DNA of 17,133 bases from positions 1 to 17,133 of the forward strand of contig JBLIOL010000085.1 of the NCBI GenBank assembly GCA_047639615.1, given 5' to 3'. The stretch is from CAYWNK01 sp047639615. GTDB lineage: Bacteria; Planctomycetota; UBA1135; GCA-002686595. Positions 6,059 through 13,704 of the stretch are shown here, one piece after another. Position 1 is the first letter of the stretch. The number at the start of each line of letters is the position of its first letter. The position numbers were made by a program, and so were the translations under genes. The notes beneath the pieces were generated by a model, which saw nothing but the letters and a program-made list of their open reading frames with translations, ran no database searches and was not told the origin of the DNA.

Positions 6059-7690
6059 TTACTTCTGGCCGATGGCGATCAGCGCCGCGCCGGTGCGGTG
6101 GTAGAGCTGGCCGCCTGAGTACGAGACCGAGTTCGCTGACCAGACACCGTCGGCGGGGCCGAGGTCGTTTAGGGCGAGGAAGGCGCGGCCGTCGAAGTGC
6201 TCGGCGTTGGCGTCGAGCACGTAGACCAGACCGCTCGCCAAGGTGAAGTAGAGCCTGTCGTTGACGCGCGTGGGGGAGCCGTTGAAGACCCAGTCCCAGC
6301 CGTCCCAGCGGCAGCGGTCGTCGCCGGTGACTTCGATGCCGCGGCTGTTGAGCGGGCGGGCGGAGCGCTTGGTGCGCCAGAGGTAGATGTCGGGGATGCC
6401 GCGGGTGCGCACGACGCCGCTGGGGACTTCTAGGTACTCCACTAGGCCGGAGGTCGGGTGCACGCGGGCGAAGGAGTATGGCGGGCCGATGTTGGGCTTG
6501 CCCCAGGCGGTGGCGTAGCACTGGAAGGTGACGTGGCCGTTCGCGGCGATCATCGAGTAGCGCGCGGGGAAGACCGGCTTCTCCAAGTCCACGTTCTTGT
6601 CCGTGTGCCACTTACCAAGTTCGGGGTCGAAGCTCGTGCGGGTGACGCCGCTGGTGAGCGAGATCTCGCGTAGCTCCTTGCCCGTGTTCCTGTCGAGCAC
6701 AACCAGGCTGTTGTGCGGTGCCTTGAGCAGCCAGTACACATGCTGCTCGTCGTAGGCCATGGTCTGCAGGGAGGCCTCGTGGTTCTTGCGCGGGTCCTCG
6801 TAGCGCCAGACGGCTTGGCCGGCGCGCTTGCCGGTGAGGCGCGTGAGCGAAATGCCCAGGGGCAGCTCGGGCACCTGGTGCGGGCCGCCGCGCGCGTGCA
6901 GTAGGCAGGGGCCGTCGGCGGTAGCGACCAGGGTCGGCGCGTTGTAGTGGGTGAGAGTGTCGGCGCTGGTCCAGAGCACCTCGCCGCTGGCGGCGTCCAA
7001 GCCGACCAGGTGATGCCAGCGGCCATGCAGGGATTTCGATTCCTCGGACCCCGGCGCCGGGAAGGGCTCCATGGTGACGAAGGTGGCGCCGCCCTCGGGG
7101 CGTGGCACGAGGAAGGGCTCGTACTGCTTGTTGAAGGGACCGTCGAAGGTCGGTGTCCAGCGCCGCTCCCAGACCTTCGTTCCATCGATCGTGAAGCAGG
7201 CTACCTGGCCGCCGCCGTTGGTGAACCAGACGTGCTCGCCGTCGGTGACGGGGCTTGCGCTGGTGGCGTCGGAGAAGGGGTAGGTGTAGATCGACGGCAC
7301 GCTGCCTTCGAGCTTGTGCGACCAGAGGACCTTGCCGGACTGCTGGTCGAGACACAGGGCGACGGTGTCCTTGCCCGAAACCGCGCGCTTCTCGATGGCG
7401 TGGGAGTAGAGCGCAGCGTCCTCGGCGGAGAGCGCCATGTCCTCACTCCAAGGCGCCATGCAGCTGACAAAGATGCGTCCGCTGTGCACGGCGATGCCGC
7501 CTTGGCCGGTCTCGGGCAATGGCGTCTGCCAGAGGATCTTCTCGCCCGTTCGCACGCTGAAGTGCAGGGGCGGAGCGGGCCCGGTGGCGGCCCAGTTGCC
7601 GTTGGGGCCGGCGCCTTGCGGCCATTGGGCCGCTTCAAGCGAGGCTTGAGTACCGAGAGACGACAGCAGTAGAAGAAGCAGGCGGCGCAT
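6059..7690 (-). CDS. exported PQQ-like beta-propeller protein
   Basis: 543 residues. The signal peptide is clear: RR at 2-3, poly-Leu core, likely cleavage near LEAAQW. The mature part opens with QWPQGAGPNGNW, the usual planctomycete PQQ-like start. Blade motifs include DQQSGKVLW, DGTKVWE, DAASGEVLW and DRNTGKELR, with later WDGWDWVFNGSPT and SSGVVR-type blades. It belongs to the PQQ_2/BamB-like propeller group, exported, with unknown ligand; cofactor binding is not shown. It is unlike the propeller at 1582 beyond the fold and is longer. It stands 77 bp after the small lipoprotein gene and 34 bp before the FG-GAP gene on the same strand. A TATACT hexamer 6 nt before the ATG suggests it also has its own leaderless start. 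Confidence 0.87.
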   Translation of the reverse strand: MRRLLLLLLSSLGTQASLEAAQWPQGAGPNGNWAATGPAPPLHFSVRTGEKILWQTPLPETGQGGIAVHSGRIFVSCMAPWSEDMALSAEDAALYSHAIEKRAVSGKDTVALCLDQQSGKVLWSHKLEGSVPSIYTYPFSDATSASPVTDGEHVWFTNGGGQVACFTIDGTKVWERRWTPTFDGPFNKQYEPFLVPRPEGGATFVTMEPFPAPGSEESKSLHGRWHHLVGLDAASGEVLWTSADTLTHYNAPTLVATADGPCLLHARGGPHQVPELPLGISLTRLTGKRAGQAVWRYEDPRKNHEASLQTMAYDEQHVYWLLKAPHNSLVVLDRNTGKELREISLTSGVTRTSFDPELGKWHTDKNVDLEKPVFPARYSMIAANGHVTFQCYATAWGKPNIGPPYSFARVHPTSGLVEYLEVPSGVVRTRGIPDIYLWRTKRSARPLNSRGIEVTGDDRCRWDGWDWVFNGSPTRVNDRLYFTLASGLVYVLDANAEHFDGRAFLALNDLGPADGVWSANSVSYSGGQLYHRTGAALIAIGQK

Positions 7691-7696
7691 GGCCCG

Positions 7697-7702
7697 AGTA
7701 TA
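7697..7702 (-). promoter_or_regulatory. -10-like TATACT, leaderless spacing
   Basis: TATACT on the minus strand matches TATAAT at 5 of 6 positions and ends 6 nt before the ATG at 7690, so transcription would start at or next to the A of the start codon. No good -35 was found at 16-18 nt spacing. Confidence 0.35.
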
Positions 7703-7767
7703 GGCCTGATCTCGAAATCGAGCGCGTGCTCTACGCTCCTAGCGATGGGGCAATTTTGCGGGAGTGC

Positions 7768-8256
7768 CTATTCCTCGGGAGGCCGCATGCCCATGCACCA
7801 GGTCTCATCGCGCCAGAACTCGATGGGCTTGCCCTCGTAGTCGATCGTCAACGTGCTACTGCCCTTTGCCTTTCCCACCGGATAGGACAGTTTCAAGAGG
7901 TAGCGGTCCTTGCCATCAAAGGTGCCCTGGAAGGTGTACTCGAGGGCGTAGGGGATGGCGTGCTCCTCATCCTGGTAGCGGGTGGACAATTTGCCACTTG
8001 TGGTCACGCCACTCGTGCTTCCCACCATTCCGCCGACGGAATGATCGCGTGTGTAGAGCTGCTTGTTCGGGTACAGCGGGGGACCCAGCTCGGAAGCCTC
8101 GGCCTCGGGTGATGTACTGGCCACGGGCTCCGCAGCTGACAGCTCCGTCGAATTCGTGCAGCCAGAGAGCAGGCACCCTACGAGCAAGGCCATGAGGAGC
8201 GCGACGTGGTTGCCGATTCGCCTGACGGTACGGACTCTAAGGTGGTGCTCGGGCAT
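7768..8256 (-). CDS. small hypothetical lipoprotein
   Basis: 162 residues. A basic N-terminus (RVRTVRR), a hydrophobic stretch and LLSGC (Cys33) form a clear lipoprotein signal. An Ala/Ser/Glu-rich linker (to about 58) follows, then a beta-rich domain with many Tyr, Gly and Thr (YTFQGTFDGKDRYLLKLSYP, IDYEGKPIEFWRDE). I do not recognise a family. It is likely tethered to a membrane on the periplasmic side. It lies upstream of the PQQ-like gene (77-bp gap) and downstream of a terminator, so it may begin the transcript running through the FG-GAP gene. TAGCAT 8 nt before the ATG is a weak -10. Confidence 0.75.
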   Translation of the reverse strand: MPEHHLRVRTVRRIGNHVALLMALLVGCLLSGCTNSTELSAAEPVASTSPEAEASELGPPLYPNKQLYTRDHSVGGMVGSTSGVTTSGKLSTRYQDEEHAIPYALEYTFQGTFDGKDRYLLKLSYPVGKAKGSSTLTIDYEGKPIEFWRDETWCMGMRPPEE

Positions 8257-8281
8257 GTCCTAGCATGCTACCAGAGGCATG

Positions 8282-8324
8282 AAAATGGGCGGCCCCAAAT
8301 GCGCAAGCGCAGGTGGGGCCGCCC
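8282..8324 (-). terminator. rho-independent terminator of the 8404 gene
   Basis: An 11-bp perfect GC-rich stem (8314-8324 with 8287-8297) encloses a loop holding a second small stem (gcgc-aa-gcgc). Reading the minus strand, the stem is followed directly by ATTTTC. It lies about 80-120 nt past the stop of the secreted repeat protein and just ahead of the small lipoprotein gene, so it separates the two transcripts. Confidence 0.75.
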
Positions 8325-8403
8325 GGAGCCTTCCGTGGTTCCTAGCTGGAGAATGGAGAGCCTGGAGCGGAAGTACGGACGCTACTGCGCCCGCGTGGGT
8401 TGC

Positions 8404-10260
8404 CTAGGGTGTGAAGGTCACGGCCAGGGCGTTGCTAACTGTGGAGTTGGTTCCGCAGGGTCCAACGGGGTCGCGGTACCAGCTCTGGAAGGTCCAGGTT
8501 GTGCCGGAGGTGATCTGGCCGGCGGCGGGAAAGGAGAGTCCAGCTTGGGCGACGAGGCCCGTGCGGAAGCTCGTGCCGCTGACATCGGACATCTGCACCG
8601 GGAAACGATAGAGCGTGCCGAAGGTGCAGCGCAGGCCGTCGGACATGGTCACCGGTGCGCCGCTGGTGGGGCCCATGAAGAGGATGTTGAAGGCGCCGGT
8701 GAGCATGCCGCTGGTGGTTAGGACCAGGTCGTCCGCGGCCACGCTGGATCCGCCGCTGCCGCTGAGCAGCGCGCCGCTGCCGGTGCTGTTGGCGCAACCG
8801 GCGCTGGGGTCGTCGTTGCCGCAGGGGCAGGCGATGCCGAAGCAGAAGGCCGTGCCGACGCCGCTACCTAGGGCGCCGAGGCTGCCGTCGGGGTTGATGC
8901 TCTGGGCGTAGATGTCGCCGCCGTCGGAGCGCTTGTCGCCCCAGGCCAGGACCACTTGGCCGGCGCTGTTGGTGGCGATGGCGGGGCGCGACTTGCCGCT
9001 TTGGGTGGAGGCTACGTCGAAGGCGGGGATGTCGATGTTGCCGCTAGCGTCTAGGTGCGCGCCGAAGAGTTGGTCGGTATTGAAGCTGGGGGCAGCGTTC
9101 CAGGTTACGAAGGCGCCGCCACCGCTGGCTGCGGTGCGGACTTGGCTGAGCTCGCCGCCGCCGAGGGCTACGACTTGTGTTCCGTTATTGGTCCAGAGGC
9201 GGTTGCCGGAGGCGTCGAGCTTCTGGCCGTAGAGCCCGCGCATGGATTGGGAGCCGTTCATCTCGCGGAAGAAGAGCGTGGTCTCGCCGCTGGCGGTGTC
9301 GAAGCTGGCGGTGGGGTCCGTGCGCACGCGCTGGCCGTTGGTGGAGAGGGCTACACCGTTGTGAGTGAAGGCCTCCGTTCCGTTCGCGAGGATGCGTTGG
9401 GCGTAGCACTGCAGGGAGCCGGCCGTGCTGTACCAGCTGTAGACTGCGCCGCCGGCGCCGTCGGTGATGAAGGTCGGGAAGTTGCCGAACTGCAGGGAGC
9501 CGACGTCGAAGACGTTGATCGGGTTCGCGCCCCATTGCGCGGCGCCTGCGCTGTTGAACTTCTGGGTAACCAGATGCTTGGGGGCGGTGAAGCCGCCGGT
9601 GCCGTGGACGATGGCGAGGATTACGCCCGTGCCGCTGTCGTGCAGGTCGCTGGCGCTGTAGGTGCCGACGGGTGCTACTTGGGTGATGCCCGCGCCCCAT
9701 TGGGGAGTGCCGGCGGCGTCGAGCTTCTGGAGCTTGGTGTCGGCGTCCATGGTCCAGGCGACGACGATGCTGCCATCCGAGGTGCCGGCGATCTTGGGTG
9801 CGGCTACGAAGCTATTGGTGTTGGTCAGTTGCACACCCGAGGCCCCCCAGAGGAGCGCGCCAGCGGGAGAGACCGTGGCAGCGCTGATCTGGGTACCGCC
9901 GAAGCGGTCGTCGCGGAAGGCGAGTAGTGCATTGCCACTAGCGTCCACATCGAGGCCGTAGTCCTGAGTTGAACTGAAGCTGCGGTCGGCAACGAGGATG
10001 CCGCCATGGGGGAAGAGCTCGAAGCCGGCGGCGTCGAGCTTCTGCAAGCGCACGTCGTAGCCGCTGCCGCCGTCGTACCAGGACACGTAGCAGCCGCCGT
10101 CGGCGGTGGGTGCGAGCTTGGTCTGGACCTGCTCGCCGGCGGGGTCGGCCACCGCCAGGTTCTGGGCCGGATCCGAGGACCACTGGGCCTCGGCGGAGGT
10201 CGCGGCGAGCAGGAGCAGGAGGGGCGCGAGGGCCCGCTTGGAGAGGTGCTTGGTGTCCAT
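8404..10260 (-). CDS. large secreted repeat protein with planctomycete C-terminal domain
   Basis: 618 residues from ATG 10260. A frame opening at 10299 would begin inside the promoter, and only the shorter start puts the signal peptide (KHLSKRA, poly-Leu, cleavage near TSAEA/QW) at the N-terminus. About eight repeats of some 50 residues follow, each with a core like LQKLDAAGxxxW (examples: LQKLDAAGTPQWGAG, TQKFNSAGAAQWGAN, YGQKLDASGNRLWTN, IYAQSINPDG), consistent with a beta-propeller. Residues about 473-618 form a separate domain: CFGIACPCGNDDPSAGC, then STGSGALLSGSG, SSVAADDLVLTTSG, and near the end TWTFQSWYRDP. I know this pattern as a C-terminal region of many exported planctomycete proteins; its role is unknown. 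It is transcribed alone, with promoter and terminator both visible. Confidence 0.85.
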   Translation of the reverse strand: MDTKHLSKRALAPLLLLLAATSAEAQWSSDPAQNLAVADPAGEQVQTKLAPTADGGCYVSWYDGGSGYDVRLQKLDAAGFELFPHGGILVADRSFSSTQDYGLDVDASGNALLAFRDDRFGGTQISAATVSPAGALLWGASGVQLTNTNSFVAAPKIAGTSDGSIVVAWTMDADTKLQKLDAAGTPQWGAGITQVAPVGTYSASDLHDSGTGVILAIVHGTGGFTAPKHLVTQKFNSAGAAQWGANPINVFDVGSLQFGNFPTFITDGAGGAVYSWYSTAGSLQCYAQRILANGTEAFTHNGVALSTNGQRVRTDPTASFDTASGETTLFFREMNGSQSMRGLYGQKLDASGNRLWTNNGTQVVALGGGELSQVRTAASGGGAFVTWNAAPSFNTDQLFGAHLDASGNIDIPAFDVASTQSGKSRPAIATNSAGQVVLAWGDKRSDGGDIYAQSINPDGSLGALGSGVGTAFCFGIACPCGNDDPSAGCANSTGSGALLSGSGGSSVAADDLVLTTSGMLTGAFNILFMGPTSGAPVTMSDGLRCTFGTLYRFPVQMSDVSGTSFRTGLVAQAGLSFPAAGQITSGTTWTFQSWYRDPVGPCGTNSTVSNALAVTFTP

Positions 10261-10270
10261 GACGAGGCCC

Positions 10271-10299
10271 GGTATAGGGGCCGAATCTCCGCTTGGCAA
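10271..10299 (-). promoter_or_regulatory. sigma-70-type promoter of the 8404 gene
   Basis: On the minus strand TTGCCA (10294-10299) and TATACC (10271-10276) are separated by exactly 17 nt. They match the consensus at 5 of 6 and 4 of 6 positions. The -10 ends 10 nt before ATG 10260, implying a leader of only a few nucleotides. Confidence 0.6.
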
Positions 10300-10338
10300 G
10301 TGTCTCCAGAGACAAATCCAGAAACAGGCGTGGGGGCC

Positions 10339-10366
10339 TTGCTCTGGGGCCTGAATGCCCTACTAT
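10339..10366 (+). promoter_or_regulatory. candidate promoter of the HTH protein gene
   Basis: TTGCTC (10339-10344), a 16-nt spacer and TACTAT (10361-10366) lie about 60 nt ahead of GTG 10426. Match to consensus is moderate (4 of 6 in the -10). Confidence 0.35.
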
Positions 10367-10425
10367 CGAGGACCTAGGCCTCCCCAGGCCGCCTGCCACC
10401 CCTAGACCTGCCCCAGGACATCCCT

Positions 10426-11655
10426 GTGAGAACCAGCGCGATCGACGCGAGCCCGCCGCCCTTCGAGGAGCACTACCAGGGCGTGCTCTTGGACCTGCGC
10501 GGGGCCCTGACGGAGCTGCTGCTCAGCGTGGAGGCGGACCCCACCAACCCCCAGGAGTTGGCCCGGCGTTTTGGGCTCAACCGCAACCTGACCTGGAAGG
10601 TCTCGCGCCTGATCCGGGCCTCCGATCTGTTCGGTGTCTTCCCGCAGATGCCCGGGGCTTCGGCCATGACGATCTTCCTCAAGGCCCTGCGTCGTGCGGG
10701 TGCGCCGAAGGAATCCCTGCAGGCGGTGCAGCGGGCAATGGAAGAGTTCGAGAGCATGGTCAAGATCCATGCGGGTGACCGCGCCAACCTAGAGTTGATG
10801 CTCGACAGCTTGTCGCCCGAAGGCATGGGGACTGAGCCCTTAGAGATCAGCCGCAAGCTGGCCTTTCGCGGCAACAGCGGTATCTGGGGAACCCAAGCGC
10901 GCTTGCGCCTGCGGGCCTTCTTCATCGCGCCCAACGCGGATGATCCCGACATGCTGGACACGGCTCAGATTACGGGGCTAGTGGACCTGCGGCGCTTGCG
11001 GCCGGGGGCTGTGCAGCCATTCTTCCGCATGTCGCGTTACAACGATGATGGCTCGCAGCTCGATGCGCCTCGGCAGCTATCCATCGAGCCGGACGTGGCG
11101 GGTTACGAGGGTTCGATGTTGATGCCGAGCTTCTGCTCGAGCCCCTTGCCGCCCTTGCGGGTGGTCGAACATGGCGCTGGCCTATCGCACGTGCTGGGGG
11201 AGGGGCCGCTCGGCAACCGCGGTGCTTCGAGCATCATCTATGGCAGCCTTACGCGCCGCTTCGCCCAACGCCATCGGGACGAGAGCAACATCTACGGCGA
11301 GTGCCTGACCGACATCAACGTGCCGGCGGAGTCCTTGCTCTTCGATCTAATTGTGCATCGCGACGTGGTCGACGACTTGCAGCCGGAGGTGAAACTCTTC
11401 CAGGGTGCAGCGACGCCCTTGCTCAAGCCACTAGCCACGCAACTGCCCTGTCCGGAGGGCATCCAAGACATCGGAGCCGGCCCGCCGCGCATGGCGACGC
11501 CGCTCATGCCGCGCTACGGCAAGCTGATCGACAGCGTCTTCGAACGCGCGGGCTGGGATCCGCTCGAGTTTCGAGCGGTGCGCTTCGAGATGAAGTACCC
11601 GCCGGTGAACTCCTCGGTATTGGTGCGCTACTCCCTGCCGGAGAAGCGCAGCTAA
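10426..11655 (+). CDS. conserved hypothetical protein with N-terminal HTH
   Basis: 409 residues from GTG, with AGGA 8 nt upstream. Residues about 42-68 (NPQELARRFGLNRNLTWKVSRLIRASDLFG) read as a helix-turn-helix of the winged type; this span includes a Gly at the turn and a basic recognition helix. The remainder (about 110-409) has conserved-looking stretches (SRKLAFRGNSGIWGTQARLRL, GLVDLRRLRPG, LLFDLIVHRDV, VRFEMKYPPVNSSVLVRY) without transmembrane segments. I have the impression of a family of uncharacterised proteins of this length in planctomycetes and some proteobacteria, but cannot name it. Likely a cytoplasmic DNA-binding or sensing protein; the ligand or target is unknown. It is divergent from the secreted repeat protein gene across a 165-bp region holding promoters for both. 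Confidence 0.72.
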   Translation: MRTSAIDASPPPFEEHYQGVLLDLRGALTELLLSVEADPTNPQELARRFGLNRNLTWKVSRLIRASDLFGVFPQMPGASAMTIFLKALRRAGAPKESLQAVQRAMEEFESMVKIHAGDRANLELMLDSLSPEGMGTEPLEISRKLAFRGNSGIWGTQARLRLRAFFIAPNADDPDMLDTAQITGLVDLRRLRPGAVQPFFRMSRYNDDGSQLDAPRQLSIEPDVAGYEGSMLMPSFCSSPLPPLRVVEHGAGLSHVLGEGPLGNRGASSIIYGSLTRRFAQRHRDESNIYGECLTDINVPAESLLFDLIVHRDVVDDLQPEVKLFQGAATPLLKPLATQLPCPEGIQDIGAGPPRMATPLMPRYGKLIDSVFERAGWDPLEFRAVRFEMKYPPVNSSVLVRYSLPEKRS

Positions 11656-11789
11656 GCTAGATGTAGCTATAGGGGCAGCGCTCATGTGGACCGGGGGGTG
11701 CTGCGTGAATCATCCGCAAACTTGCGCACTTGCGTGAAGCCTGAGCGCTGGCTACTTGCCTGCTCTGCTCGGGAGCGCGCTTCGTTCCC

Positions 11790-11795
11790 TATGAT
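11790..11795 (+). promoter_or_regulatory. -10-like TATGAT, leaderless spacing
   Basis: TATGAT (5 of 6) ends 6 nt before ATG 11802. No -35 at normal spacing; TTGCCT at 11756-11761 is 28 nt away, too far. Confidence 0.3.
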
Positions 11796-11801
11796 CGAGC
11801 C

Positions 11802-12980
11802 ATGCTGCGATCCTGGCTTGTGTGTCTTGGTGCGAGTCTCTTACTTGGATGTCGTTCGACGGCGGTCGAGGCGCGGGTTCTTGAGGTCGAGCTGTTGGCA
11901 GCTCATGCGGCGGTGCTCAGGGACCATCGCGGGCTCGATTGGCGTTCTCTAACGGGCGCGGAGTCGAGTGCGGATGTCACGCTCAGTGTGTCCCGCGGTC
12001 AGGTGCAGGAGATGCCTCGCCGTGCCGTGCAGGAGCGCTTCCAGGGTTACTTTGCTGGAGCGCGCTTCAGCCGTTACGACGACCTCGCGCCGCCCATCGT
12101 GCGCGTGTCGGAGGACGGGACCCTGGGCTGGGTGATTGCCAACGTGCGCGTGGAAGGCGTCTTTGAGGATCCGGCTGGCGAGAGCAGGAGCCTGGCCAGT
12201 ACCTTGGGTTGGATCGAGCTGTACGAGCGCAGCGGCGGGCGCTGGCTTCGAGTCGGGACCGTCTCCAACCTAGATCGCAACACCTCGCCTGGGGGCTTGG
12301 CAGGGGGCTCGTACCTGGTGGACGCCGAATGCGCTCAGGTCCTCACGGCGGCCGAGGAGGCCTTGGGCGGCCAAGCAGCCCTCGCGGCTGTGTAGTCCAT
12401 CGATGCCACGGCAACAGTCATTGCTCCGGGCGGCAGTGGGCAATTGCATGTGCAGGCCATGGCCGATGGACGCGTGCTGCTGGAGCAGCAGACCTCAGCG
12501 GGAGCGCAGGTGGTGATGGCCGCGCTACGGGATGCCACCAGGGTGGGCGTGGGCGCCGAGTCCGTGCCAGGGACGGATGCCGAGCGCTGCTTCGTACTAG
12601 GGCATGCCCTGCACCTGACCTTCCTCAGCCCTACGCGCGTCTACGCGGATGCGCGCATGGGCGCCGACGTGGAGTTCGCCGGGCGCCAGGCGCACACGAT
12701 TGAGTGCACAGACAACTTGGGCGCGCCGGTGCAGCTCTACGATGACGCCGAAAGCGGTCTGCCCCTCGGGATGCGCCTGGTGGAACCAGGCAGCGATCCC
12801 GAGGTACCGATCCTCTTCACGGTGAAGGACTGGCGAGCCCTAGGGACGCTGCCGGTGTTCCACGGTGCAACGATTCTTCACAGGGGGGACAGGTTCGAGT
12901 ACGCGTACACGGGGATTGCTGTGAATGGCACGGAATCAAGCCGCTTCGGAACCACCGCTCAGGAGGCTGGTGGCGAGTAG
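11802..12980 (+). pseudogene. lipoprotein gene interrupted by an in-frame amber codon
   Basis: The frame is open for 392 codons apart from a single TAG at 12393-12395. The upstream part (197 residues) has a lipoprotein signal (LLLGC, Cys17) and an alpha+beta domain resembling SnoaL/NTF2-like folds (LLAAHAAVLRDHRGLDW, GWIELYERSGGRWLRVGTV). It ends in EEALGGQAALAAV. Immediately after the TAG the same frame continues with SIDATATVIAPGG and a beta-rich domain of about 190 residues to the stop at 12980. The GG-x-x-A-L-x-A-V-x-S-I junction looks uninterrupted in design, so the ancestral gene was most likely one protein. Today a 197-residue lipoprotein could be made; the second half has an internal ATG at 12444 but lacks a signal peptide. 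Function unknown. Single-base reversion (TAG to CAG, AAG, TGG and others) would restore it. Confidence 0.72.
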
Positions 12981-13033
12981 TCTGCCTGTTCGGGCCGCTG
13001 GCCAGTACTTGGGCCGACTGGACGTGCCGGGCA

Positions 13034-13702
13034 TTAGGCCGGGGGGCAGGGATGTGTTTTCCAGACCCTAGCCGCGAGGCGAAATGAAGGCTTGAAATCA
13101 TCGAGGGACCTATCGAACTCGTTTCGAATCGTCCTCGGATCGTAACGGTGGTCGTGCTCGCCCGACAGCGTCAGGGTGTAGTTGAACTCCCACTCCCATT
13201 CTTCTGTGTCGGGGTTCCAAATGCGCTGCTTGCAGGATAGTGAAGCGTCGGGCTCATCGCCCGCTAGCTTTCCCACTAGGGACTTCTTGTGTGCCAACTC
13301 GCCAGCCAGCGATATGCGTGAGCCGTACACGAAAGGATCCGGTGAGTTGGACGCGTCTTCAAATACGTGCTTCCTTAGGTCTCGAGCTGCTTGTTCTACG
13401 AGCCAGAGCACGGACCCTTCTTTCTTGGGGTTGGTACCGACAAAGGGTAGGACATAGCTCGTTGCATCAATGGACTCACCATTGACGTGCTTGAGTGCAA
13501 AGCCCCCCTCCTTGAGTGTGGCCTTCCAATCCTCGCGCTTGTGAGGAAAGGCTTGTTCCGGGACGAAATCAATGAGACGAGTACGAGGCGAAATGTTCAT
13601 GTTGCGGTATAGCCGTGCACCGTCTGGATTGAGGTCAAACATGAAACGGACTCGACAGTTGAAGTAGTTATCGTGAACCTCTGGGTCGGTTGATGTGCTC
13701 AT
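13034..13702 (-). CDS. unrecognised protein, third gene of the sigma/kinase operon
   Basis: 222 residues from ATG 13702, only 2 nt after the kinase TAG, so translation is probably coupled. The frame stays open another 103 codons upstream, but that part is an Arg/Pro/His-rich shadow of the kinase gene. The product is hydrophilic, without signal peptide or membrane segment, rich in charged and aromatic residues (NYFNCRVRFMFDLNPDGARLY at the start; EEWEWEFNYTLTLSGEHDH near 180). The C-terminal part alternates polar and hydrophobic residues like beta strands. I recognise no family. Base composition is clearly more A/T-rich than the kinase gene, and its codon use differs, which hints at acquisition from elsewhere or weaker selection. 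Being last in an ECF-kinase operon, it could be a substrate, effector or modulator, but that is inference from position. Confidence 0.75.
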   Translation of the reverse strand: MSTSTDPEVHDNYFNCRVRFMFDLNPDGARLYRNMNISPRTRLIDFVPEQAFPHKREDWKATLKEGGFALKHVNGESIDATSYVLPFVGTNPKKEGSVLWLVEQAARDLRKHVFEDASNSPDPFVYGSRISLAGELAHKKSLVGKLAGDEPDASLSCKQRIWNPDTEEWEWEFNYTLTLSGEHDHRYDPRTIRNEFDRSLDDFKPSFRLAARVWKTHPCPPA

Positions 13703-13704
13703 AG

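Noticed and set aside
6947..7672. 241-codon + strand frame opposite the second PQQ-like gene
   Set aside because: Antisense shadow; no recognisable motif and no plausible start context.
9055..9927. 290-codon + strand frame opposite the secreted repeat protein
   Set aside because: It is the antisense of a well-supported gene with signal peptide, promoter and terminator; its Gly/Ala/Val-rich composition is typical of high-GC shadows.
10261..10299. Longer start for the secreted repeat protein
   Set aside because: The first 13 codons overlap the promoter, and they would push the signal peptide away from the N-terminus.
11652..11703. Terminator after the HTH protein gene
   Set aside because: Only 5-bp arms (gcagc/gctgc) with a long loop and no T-tract.
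12393..12395. Pyrrolysine or other genetic recoding at the TAG
   Set aside because: No pyrrolysine genes or recoding structure are visible here; other genes in the window use TAG as a normal stop (for example the kinase). A point mutation is simpler.
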